Assembly: GCF_001039355.2 (NCBI RefSeq)
Contig: NW_019774181.1
Span: forward strand, 529,659 to 593,658
Origin: Lingula anatina
Lineage: Eukaryota > Brachiopoda > Lingulata > Lingulida > Lingulidae
Reading direction: 5' to 3'
DNA length: 64,000 bases
The notes under the pieces were generated by a model. It did no database searches, was not told the origin of the DNA, and saw only the letters and a program-made list of their open reading frames with translations. Shown in pieces: positions 55,079 through 64,000 of the stretch. The translations under genes and the position numbers were made by a program. Each line of letters begins with the position of its first letter. Positions within the stretch are counted from its first letter, which is position 1.

Positions 55079-56102
55079 AGGGGCATTACACGTAATATTG
55101 AAACAATAAGGCAGATTGACTACTGGCAGTAAGTAAATAAATCACCTTATATAAACGGAGCACCCGCGTTCGACAAGACCAGATTACTTTTGTTTGGTCC
55201 AAACATTTGAAGGGAACATTGCGTTATTACACGTATATGTTCAGATCAGTCAAACTGGTGCTATAGAGAAAACTGTTCTGCCCCATATATATAGCGCATG
55301 TTAAAAGGGACAAGGTTATCTGAATACAAAATGGAATATTCCTTTTTTTTATTTGGTCAGTTTTACAAAACACAGACGTTATTATTTAACTTTTGCATAT
55401 TTTAACTTCTACTGGCGTTAAAGATCGGAATAAGTTTATATGTTGCTAATAATTCATACCTGTATTATACACATTGTATGTACACAGTGTATTTGGGTTA
55501 TCCTTATACACAAATAGAGCTTGAGATAATCTATCATATTCAAACAAATGTATGAGCTGCTAAATAAGGCATCTCCAAGAAGACTTATTTAAGGCACGAT
55601 GAAAAGCCCTACGGACGCACAGAGGGGTTTTATGTTTTAAAGTTTCCTTTCGCGCGCGCGCGTGTGTGTGTGTGTGTGTGTGTGCGTCAGGGTGGGGGAG
55701 GGCGTAGGGCTAGGAAGTGAATCTCCCTCTCTGGCAATTGTCAATGTTGACAGGTACCAGTATGTTCATGTACATGTGCCCATTTTACCGTAGACATTTT
55801 CATTATCATAAATTAACCCTTTTCTAATTTGATTCCCCACATAAGACAACTACAGATCACTTATACTTATAAAGCCAATTCATAGGAAAACGCATGCAAA
55901 ACCCACCTCCAAACACCATAAAAACCGTCCTACCATACGCCACCATACAAACTCCGTTCACCGCAAGTATATGCTAAGCCTTAAGATAATACGTAGAATA
56001 CATATGTTAGACCAGATCATCTCTAGCAAACAAAGCTGTTTAAATAGAAAACTGCGTTGGTGAAATCAATAATGTTCACTAAGTTCTCGCTCTTATTTCA
56101 GA
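55079..56102. other. non-coding 5' flank of IAP copy B
   Basis: Contains a CG/TG microsatellite (55651-55684). The final bases (ctcttatttcag at 56090-56101) form a splice acceptor one base before the ATG, so part of this interval is probably an intron behind a 5' untranslated exon. Confidence 0.5.
55651..55684. repeat. (CG)n(TG)n microsatellite
   Basis: About 12 nt of CG followed by about 22 nt of TG. Confidence 0.95.
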
Positions 56103-57992
56103 ATGGCACTGAGCAAAGGAAGGTCACCATTAGGTTTGAAAGCTTATGAAGACGATGTACAAGGGAACGGTCACCGTCCGCTGAGTCCGACACAGCGTCA
56201 CAGGTATGAGCACCAACGACTCTTAACCTTTGCCAATTGGCCTGATTGGGCACCTGCTTCTGCTCCGAGGCTGGCCAAGCACGGCTTTTTCTACACCGGC
56301 AGGGACGATGAGGTGGAATGTTTCTCTTGTCATCGAAAAGTTCGAGGTTGGAAATTGGGTGACAACCCCGAAAACAAGCACCGCCAAGTATCACCAAACT
56401 GTCACTACATAAATGGTGTTAATAAAGAGAATATTCCGATATATGTTGACGTTTCTTCTCCCGAAGAAAATGCAGGACTTCAAAGAACAATCTACGCTCC
56501 TCTTGGTCTTCGGTCTCCTGGGACTCGGGTGCCACAAGGTCCCCAACATGCGGAGGGCTCTTTGAGAGTCCCAAATGGAAATTCAATGACAGGTGAAGTC
56601 ACCCATGGCACTGACAGTGATATAAGAAACAGTGCTGATGAAAGGACAGAATCACGGAACGAGGCCACCAGAAATCCGCGATCTGCTGTTAATCCAAACG
56701 CTCAAGTCGGCGTTGACACTACTGACAATCTTGCTGTCAGGAGGTCACCGCCAACTGAAACGCGCCAAAACAATCCCCATTACTCTTACACTACATCTCC
56801 GACCCTTACAAACGTCCATGAGAGTGAGGACTTTATGTTGATTATGAGGGAGAATGAGTTAACTCGTATGCAAACCTATGCTAATTTCCCAGACAGTTGT
56901 CCTGTCAGACCCAGTGAACTTGCAAAGGCGGGGTTCTTTTATTTAGGGACTTCAGATATTGTAAAATGTGCTTACTGCGGCGGTATGATCCGATCATGGG
57001 ACAGGGGCGATGACGCATTTGGAGAACATGTGAAACATTTTCCGTTGTGTTCGTTTGTACAACAGAGACAAAACCGAGAGCAGAGTTCAAGCCAGCAGAA
57101 CAATTTATTGTTTGACGATAACCCAATAGTGACTGAACGACCAAAACATCCCCAGTATGCAATTGAACAGAACAGGATTTTGACTTTTGAAAACTGGCCC
57201 ATCAGTAAGCGGCAAACGCCAAGAGAACTGTCCATAGCGGGGTTCTATTACGCCGGCTTTGGGGACAATGTGAAATGCTTTTTCTGTGGCGGGGGACTGA
57301 GAAACTGGGAACCACAGGATGACATATGGACTGAGCATGCGCGTTGGTTCCCAAATTGTGGGTATGTGAAACAGTGTAAAGGAGTGTCTTTCATCAGAGA
57401 AATACTGCAACGCAATTCCGCCAACGGCCAATTTTCCGGCCAAGCAGGTCGGGCCCCACATACCCATCAAATAGAGGCAAGAGAAATAAAAGCTCGATTA
57501 GATGCACCATCTGCACAGAAAGTTATAGCAATGGGTTATTCCCGAGATTTAGTAAGAAAGGCTATAGAAAATAGACTTACAACTGTTGGTGACGATTTCC
57601 CTAATCTACAGTCTTTAATAGAAGCTCTTCTTAGAATTGAAGAGGAACAAGAACAAGGGGATAGTAATGGGAATACCAATTTGACAAATGATCCCCAAAA
57701 TGTAGGCAGGGATCAATCAGACCAATCACCTCCAAATGACACAGCACCCTCCGCCAATACAAATAATCCCCCTGAACCCATTGACCCCGCTATCTTATCG
57801 GACAAACTAAGACAAGAAAATGAACTTTTAAAAGAACAGAGAATATGTAAAATATGTAAGGTGAGGGACGCTGAGGTTGTTTTCTTGCCGTGTGCTCATC
57901 TTGTGTCTTGCAATCCATGCTCTCCCTCTCTCAGAAAATGCCCGGTTTGTGGATCCAAGATCAGGGACACAGTGAAAACCTATCTGTGCTAG
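56103..57992 (+). CDS. full-size IAP: BIR-BIR-BIR-UBA-RING, 629 aa (copy B)
   Basis: Paralogue of 22171-24072 with the same architecture and no introns in the coding region. All twelve BIR zinc ligands and the eight RING ligands are kept; the RING Cys-Cys pair of copy A is Ser-Cys here, but the ligand Cys remains. BIR2, BIR3, UBA and RING are nearly identical to copy A; the linker between BIR1 and BIR2 is most divergent and slightly shorter. The start is set by the acceptor tatttcag one base before the ATG, mirroring copy A. The 5' flanks of the copies do not resemble each other, whereas similarity continues past the stop. The 3' UTR has only half of the hammerhead. Predicted role: ubiquitin ligase and caspase/IBM binder restraining cell death or tuning NF-kB-type signalling (family knowledge). 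Confidence 0.93.
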   Translation: MALSKGRSPLGLKAYEDDVQGNGHRPLSPTQRHRYEHQRLLTFANWPDWAPASAPRLAKHGFFYTGRDDEVECFSCHRKVRGWKLGDNPENKHRQVSPNCHYINGVNKENIPIYVDVSSPEENAGLQRTIYAPLGLRSPGTRVPQGPQHAEGSLRVPNGNSMTGEVTHGTDSDIRNSADERTESRNEATRNPRSAVNPNAQVGVDTTDNLAVRRSPPTETRQNNPHYSYTTSPTLTNVHESEDFMLIMRENELTRMQTYANFPDSCPVRPSELAKAGFFYLGTSDIVKCAYCGGMIRSWDRGDDAFGEHVKHFPLCSFVQQRQNREQSSSQQNNLLFDDNPIVTERPKHPQYAIEQNRILTFENWPISKRQTPRELSIAGFYYAGFGDNVKCFFCGGGLRNWEPQDDIWTEHARWFPNCGYVKQCKGVSFIREILQRNSANGQFSGQAGRAPHTHQIEAREIKARLDAPSAQKVIAMGYSRDLVRKAIENRLTTVGDDFPNLQSLIEALLRIEEEQEQGDSNGNTNLTNDPQNVGRDQSDQSPPNDTAPSANTNNPPEPIDPAILSDKLRQENELLKEQRICKICKVRDAEVVFLPCAHLVSCNPCSPSLRKCPVCGSKIRDTVKTYLC

Positions 57993-57997
57993 CTTGG

Positions 57998-58148
57998 GGA
58001 ATCTATTTTCTAAAAATCTAAAAATCTATTGGCGGTATCTTGTTATCACGGTCTGTGCCTTGAATACCTCGCAGCGTAATTACTGGCAGCGCGAGCGAGT
58101 TACTTCCAAACACCAAGAAGATAAAGACAACAACTTCGTCACACATGA
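57998..58148. mobile_element. insertion containing half of a foldback element, replacing the ribozyme's 5' half
   Basis: After tagcttgg, shared with copy A, about 150 bp of foreign sequence replaces the 22 nt holding the stem I strand, CTGACGA core and stem II. 58002-58107 matches one arm of the foldback at 18967-19223 (tcacggtctgtg, gcgtaattactggcagcg). Similarity to copy A resumes at acgaaacac. Confidence 0.8.
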
Positions 58149-58226
58149 ACGAAACACAAAATAAGAGCAGACGGCGGAAAAACTGCCGACAGTTCTATTT
58201 TGTGTCGGGAGTACCACCACAGAGCT
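58149..58226 (+). pseudogene. 3' half of a hammerhead ribozyme
   Basis: Keeps GAAA, both strands of stem III (ACACAAAA/TTTTGTGT), the GTC cleavage triplet, the GGGAG stem I strand, the CGGCGG/CTGCCG loop hairpin and the ccaccacagagct tail of the copy A ribozyme. The CTGACGA core and stem II are gone, so it cannot cleave alone. Confidence 0.85.
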
Positions 58227-58429
58227 GCGATGTAGATTCCCAATGCACCAACGATTACTCAACGATTCTGTGTGCATTTCTGCTGTTTTTCTTTGCACGA
58301 AATCGCTAAATGTCCTCATGGATATGATTAAGATCATAGGATCAAATTCGACATTTTTGACAAAGCTTGTCATTTCTTTCATACAAGTTCGAAATCTGGC
58401 CAGTGTGCATGACAATGTAAGAAATGATA

Positions 58430-59537
58430 TACCTATTTATAATGATGCATAACAACAAGCTGTGTATGTGTGTATGGAATTAAATTTCCCGTTGATAAAT
58501 ATCTTCCCATTTTTATTAATCGTTGTTCAACCAGTAAACCCTGTAAATCATTGCGGCAGCTAAGATGAATACCATATGATTAGATTAAATTATTATCAAG
58601 AGTGTGTGATGGACTTTTTATCTCTGATACATGTAACATTGAATTTTGCGGAATCAGATGATTGATAGTGCTCATTGTCATTTTTATAACAGACGGGCGT
58701 ACCGTTCGAAGTTAATGTACAGGTAGAGACAAAGAGAGAAATCTCTGAAGTCACATTGTGCAAACACATGTTCAATTGTTTATGATATCTGTACACTCAA
58801 ATTTATGTCCTGGTTACGTATGAATAAATTTTTAAGTGTGTTGCATTCACGTTAAATATTAATCATTTTATTACATTTTGATATCATGTTTCCTCATGTG
58901 ATATCAACACCTGTGTGACACAGTTCTTGGACAAATTTACAGATCAAAAACGTGTTTTCATGATACGACACAACAGCTGAATTTAAACGGCACTCTCAAT
59001 CAATCCAGTTTCGTGCCTTCTGGATTAAAATAAGGAAGGGGAATGTAAAATGAGAGATGCCAATAGTGGGACAGATAACTTGATGGTGTGAAAGTCCCTT
59101 TCTTTCCGTCTCATATTTTTAATATGTGGACGTTTGGGTCGTGTCCGAGCATTCAATTTTAAGGTCACCACTTCTTCTACATTCAAACATCGTCGATGGT
59201 GCACGAAAACCAATTGGTCATCCTTTTTGGAACCTTAATCGGGGTTTTCATTTAAAAAGATAACCGACTTAAAAACTAAGTCGATTTGTGAGAAATGCAA
59301 TGGAATTTGCGAATGATATGCACAAATATATTTAAATCAAAGGTATATTTTTAAAAACAACTGTGGTAGAAAAAAATACCCATTATAGTAAAATGTAAAT
59401 GTATGAGAGATTCACAGATGGCCCCTTGAGTAAAAAAAATAGACCAGTTGGACATTCGTACCCGTTTTGTCTAAACAACGCAGATGTCCTGTCGAATCAC
59501 GTTTTTTTTCATCTAATCACTTACAGAAATAACGATA
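58430..59537. other. non-coding between IAP copy B and the methyltransferase gene
   Basis: AT-rich. It holds the 3' flank of the minus-strand gene beginning at 59537. No other gene or element seen. Confidence 0.5.
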
Positions 59538-61904
59538 TCAGCTCTTTTCACTCTTCTTATAAAAGTTAATATTCACAAAATGTGACTCCATGCATCCATA
59601 TACGGTGCGCCTCGTGAGTCGAGACCTTCTCCGCTGAAAGAAGTTCTGTTTGGTGTAATATATTCTAAAGCCGAGCTCGTACAGTCTGTTAATGATAGAA
59701 ACCCTCTTCCTGTTGCTCGGCACGTCGTGGAACTCGATTCCAAGCTGTTTGACTTGCACCAGTACGCCCTCGAGGTACATTGCCTCTAAACTTGACCATT
59801 CGCTCTTTTCAATGTCGATTTTCAGGAAGTCGATTATTCGCTGAAAGAAAGAAAACATATTTCTTTTAGGGACTGCTGCAGACTTACTTGTGGAGTTCAC
59901 TTTAGGACAGAGGTACTTGGTGGCTGTCGAGCCACCAGGGTCAACCAGGGTCTAAGGCCATATTCACGACGGAGTTGATCAACGGACTAACATACCTGCA
60001 GATCAAATACGGCCGACCTACTTGAAAGCTTGCCGCATAATCACGTAATGGACACTGAATAGATTTCTCGAGGGGATTATGCGACAAGCTTCCAAGTGGA
60101 TCATCCTTGTTGTGAATGCGGGCTATGAACCATTTATCAGTAACTGAACGTTTTACTTGCCCGGGTCCAGTTTGACTGACATTCGCTACGGGCCCTGTGT
60201 TAACGTTGCAGACTGCTAGAACATGGCAGGAAGAACATGTCACCAATACAATGTGTTAAGTACTGAGTGAACACTAGACCAGTAACACAATGGGGCAGTA
60301 GCAAAGCCTTCAAAGATATGTCCAGTTTAAAAATATTGCCCTTTATCACAATGTAGAATGGAAACGAAGGTAATCCAACATTATAGACGGTCTCAAAGTG
60401 GATGCAATACATTGTACCAGTAGGCAGGAATATATGCAGTTTTAAAACACTTTATTTGGCACTTTGGCTTATGTTTTACTTACATCTTTATGTCCCAGAA
60501 GTCGCACAATGGATCCAAGCGTGTACATTTTCCATTTCTTAGCATTGGTCCAGTTCTTTCCGCCTAATCCTAGATTATGGAAATGGATGTTTGCGGAGCG
60601 ATTGAAGTCATCTTGCCCTATGCTGGAAGTAAATGTGATACATGGAGAACGACTATTAAATTACTGTGTAAAAGGCAAAAAAAGTTTTATGGCCCGTGTT
60701 TTTATCGTGTGGACAACATCCAGCATTCCAAATTTTGAAAACAAAATTATGCACTTTTAATTACACTCATTACTGTATGATGTGCAACTTCACGTTAGTG
60801 ACTGAAAAACCTTCACCATCAGGGTGAATATGTCACCGTATAGATACGAAAATCCGATCCTTTGACTCCTGTCAGCATCAAAGACATGCTTACCTTGGAT
60901 CGAATGCATGAACTTCGCACTTCTTTTCTTGGTCCATGTAATCGTCAAACGACCATTTGTAGCTGATCCTGGATAAAAAGATATACATTTTCAATCTTTT
61001 TAAACTGACATGTGAGAGGAGGGGCATAGGAAGGCAACGAGGGCGTGGCAAATGCGCCAATTCTAAATCAATATCTACAGACATGAATTGCAATTGAACA
61101 TATATTAATAAAACCAGCGAATTTCTTGCTTCGAGTGTTATATCTACGTCTTTGTTTTTATTAATATGTTTTATTAATTACTCTGACCTACTGAAGCAAT
61201 CACTCATCCTCCTTGGTGAGCAATCAAATGAAAACTTGGCAAAATAAATATGAAAAAAATATAAAAGTCGCAGGCAAGATACCTTCTAACCAACGTCTGA
61301 AAATTCTACATGTTTATCTTCATGTACCAGTGTTCTTATTCAGGGGAATAATGAACCACTTTTCATTTAAGTGGTCTACTGTGTATTTAACTTGAACTGA
61401 GAGAGATCAAACTTTGGGGTTATAGTCCCTTTATAAAACCAGACCGGAAGCCGTAATTCTGACTGAAGGAATATGCCAAATACTGTATGCGTGACGAAAA
61501 CATAGCCGATCTTACCCAAAGGAGTAGACTAAACATTTCCCCGGTTTCAAATTGTATGGCGGGTCAAGGCACACCTCCCAGCCGCCGTCTCCTGTTTCCT
61601 CGGTTCCTGCTCTAATCCGGTGTCGGCAGTCAAATTGAATCTTCATTAGGTACCTGGAGTTAGGAATATTTGCTTTTATTCTGCGAGAGCAAAGCAGTTT
61701 TCAAGTTGCAAAATAAGCGTGCTTTTTAATTCTGTTGATTATTATTCGATCACTATCAGCAGACGGAGCGAATTTTAAAGCAGCACTTTAATCTATAATT
61801 TTATCTGAACTACATACGCGAAGAAATATTCAAGATATAACTCACTGAAAAGATGTTTGTTTTCAGTATCAATAAATGATAAATTTTGATATTCACTTAA
61901 ACAG

Positions 61905-61960
<56 letters not shown>

Positions 61961-63322
61961 TGCATATAGTACCACATACAATTAATAATGCAACTCTGAA
62001 CCACAGAAGAATTATGGTATATATTCTTGTGAAATGTATTGCCCTTATGTATTTAATGAACTCTTAGAATTTAACCCCATGGTATTGTATTTTAATAGCA
62101 TTATACGCATTATAACAATCCATTCATTTATTGAAAACGTATAGTGTATAAACTGCCATTCGTCTTTGTAGTTTTAACACTCATGTGTTATCCGTTTGGC
62201 GTAAAAATGTAGGGGCGTCTCCAATATTGACTTTTCAACGGTATACCTCAAAATGAATGCATATTCTAATAAATTGCCTAAAGTCCAAGGATGCACTTCA
62301 AACGTGTTCGTTTACAATACCTGAAATAATCCCTCTCAATTTCATCGTATGCAAGCTGCGGCAGGGTGAGATTCAGCGTCACTTCCGGTGAGTAGTCGAT
62401 GTCGTCTGCTAGATTGTAAAACGTTTTTGGAGGAGAAGATCTCGATGGAGAAATGTGCCTTGAGGTCGGTTCAGTTGCCTTGATGATGAATGAAAAGAAA
62501 ACAGTAAGTTGTACGTGCTAACATTTCACTTTAATTTTATCCTATACAATATGTAACTTATCCAGTTTTGGTACTACATTTGGAGAAAGGTCAAAATGGT
62601 TAGGGTTAGTCGGAGTATTGTCTTAGTATGAGTATTAGTAAATGAGACGAATGTACAAAGTCATGGGGAATGCACTACGGTTTCTAGTGGAATACGATTC
62701 CTGTCACACCGGCATCCATTAACAGCCTAAATCCCTTCAGCTACGAGAGACATTCAAATACTATATAGATTTTTATGTTAGAAGTAAAACGCCCACTTAC
62801 CAGTTTCAAGGGGGACTCGGCCTTGCCACTGCTGACTTTGAGCAGCACACGTTTGCGTTCACTTGCCGCTTAATAGAGGCAAAGACATTTGGTAAGAAGT
62901 TATTTTATTTTGTGCATTAATATAACACAGAGGAAAGATTTGGCGTATTTAATACTGTCAAAGCTGCGTGCTGTGCCAGTTTGTCATTACATGCACAGAA
63001 ACATTAAAATTTACATTACTAAAGAAATTCAATGTAAAATAAACCATAAGTAAACCTTAAGTATTTATTCACATCGCACAGATCCTACGACTTTAAACTT
63101 CGAATTCCTATAATTGAACGATGGATGAAAAGGGATTTCTGTTCGCTGTTTTTTTTTTCTTGATTGTATGGAGCAGTATAACCTACTATGGTATAAATAA
63201 AAAAGGAGGGGGCTAATAGGAAAAATGGAAACGTCACCTTCACGGATCCAAAAAGCGGCAAGCCATATTACAGACACGGCACTCAGAACGGCAAGAAATT
63301 TGAATGTTCTTCTTCGGATCAT
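59538..63322 (-). CDS. METTL24-like methyltransferase, type II membrane protein, seven exons, 321 aa
   Basis: Exons (minus strand): 63322-63238, 62868-62801, 62478-62321, 61653-61516, 60968-60894, 60622-60484 and 59840-59538. All junctions are GT-AG and keep phase. The N-terminus (Met-Ile-Arg-Arg-Arg) precedes a hydrophobic segment at about residues 8-26, a signal anchor as in Golgi or ER type II proteins. The domain resembles vertebrate METTL24 and the FkbM-like Methyltransf_21 group: Gly-Gly-Trp-Glu-Val-Cys-Leu-Asp-Pro-Pro, Val-Tyr-Ser-Phe-Gly, Cys-Glu-Val-His-Ala-Phe-Asp-Pro (SAM-binding acidic region), Phe-Leu-Lys-Ile-Asp-Ile-Glu-x-Ser-Glu-Trp, and a C-terminal Gly-Phe-Arg-Ile-Tyr-Tyr. 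No break or missing block was found. The substrate is unknown; acting on a secretory-pathway substrate is inference from topology. Confidence 0.88.
61906..61958. repeat. (AT)n microsatellite in intron 3 of the methyltransferase gene
   Basis: AT run of about 53 nt. Confidence 0.95.
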
Positions 63323-64000
63323 ATTGGCCGAAGCTAAGGAAAGAAAATACGCAATAATTACGCAGTATTTGTAGGATATATACGCACGCCAACTGCTGTA
63401 GAACAGGGAGACTCATGTTACTGTTTCTTATAGCCTTAGTCATGTCTCACAAAAGAAACTAGAGCTTTAATATCGGTCTAAATTTTAGATTAAAAGTTTT
63501 TGTCTACCGTGAGCCAAAATAAATTACTAGTAGTTCTATTGAATGAATTATAGCATTGCGCCTGATGTTATGACAAGAAATCCTGGCGAATGCCTCACTT
63601 TAAAACTCACTCAATTTAGATGGACTAAGTATGAATCTAGCTTGAATTGAAGTATCTAGATCACGTTTTCCGTCTAAAAGTTTGCGGCCATTTCAGCGTA
63701 AAGTTCTTTTGTGAATCAATCTCAAGGACCTTTCGATTTTATCCTGTTTTAGCAGATAAAACTAAGCCCCAAACCACTTTATCCTCTTTTTTGTGAGGCA
63801 ATCCCCTGCCTGTTTTGATAAAACGTGATTTGATTTACTGATTGACTTGACTTTTTTATTAAAATTAAAATTGCTTACTATAGGCTATTCGAAAATCCGA
63901 CATTGTACATGTACTCCACTTGGGGAAACCACGAATGGCACGCTGAGGCATTTTGTACCACATGCACATAATACAAGTATGAATTTTGTATTAACCAAAG
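63323..64000. other. 5' flank of the methyltransferase gene
   Basis: Non-coding. A spliced 5' UTR is possible (the minus strand just before the ATG reads ttccttagcttcggccaat, with a ttag acceptor), but no upstream exon is assignable. Confidence 0.4.

Noticed and set aside
58149-58226. A second active hammerhead behind IAP copy B
   Set aside because: The CTGACGA core and stem II are missing; only the 3' half remains.

Overview
This is eukaryotic, AT-rich DNA with spliced genes, many microsatellites, foldback elements and short TIR elements. Frequent tacatgta-type words, a local burst of BIR-domain (inhibitor of apoptosis, IAP) genes and a METTL24-like gene suggest a marine mollusc, most likely a bivalve. 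That is inference; no species can be named.

Layout. 0.7-12 kb is a patchwork of segmental duplications carrying three copies of a tiny two-transmembrane protein gene (one dead, two intact). Mixed in are IAP pieces on the minus strand: a two-exon, two-BIR gene at 6.5-9.3 kb and stray BIR fragments. A better two-BIR, RING-less gene lies at 14.1-15.9 kb and a frameshifted copy of its first exon at 16.7-17.1 kb. At 22.2-24.1 kb and 56.1-58.0 kb are two close paralogues of a full-size IAP (three BIRs, UBA-like domain, RING), each with its coding sequence in one exon. From 27 to 39 kb a tandem duplication carries two five-exon genes for secreted proteins with a Caspr-like fibrinogen-type domain, a 28-nt microexon and a Cys-rich tail. 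The first is damaged by an apparent assembly join: an exact 419-bp repeat around a single N. At 40.1-41.0 kb is the 5' part of a decayed non-LTR retrotransposon. 41-46.8 kb looks empty. 46.8-54.7 kb is a nest of Harbinger-type elements, including a 5.4-kb PIF/Harbinger element with TTA target duplication, a MADF-type gene and a dead transposase. 59.5-63.3 kb (minus) is a seven-exon METTL24-like type II membrane methyltransferase gene.

Most striking observation: beginning inside the TAG stop codon of the first full-size IAP gene is a complete type I hammerhead ribozyme (24071-24177), with every core nucleotide present and stems I, II and III paired. If active it would cut the mRNA about 85 nt after the stop and remove the poly(A) tail. 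The second IAP gene keeps the 3' half at the same place, but its 5' half is replaced by about 150 bp that includes half of a foldback element also seen at 18967-19223. Paralogues with and without the ribozyme therefore sit 34 kb apart.

The IAP genes probably act in apoptosis and innate-immune signalling as ubiquitin ligases and caspase or IBM-protein binders, with the RING-less forms as possible decoys. The other genes show no functional link to them.
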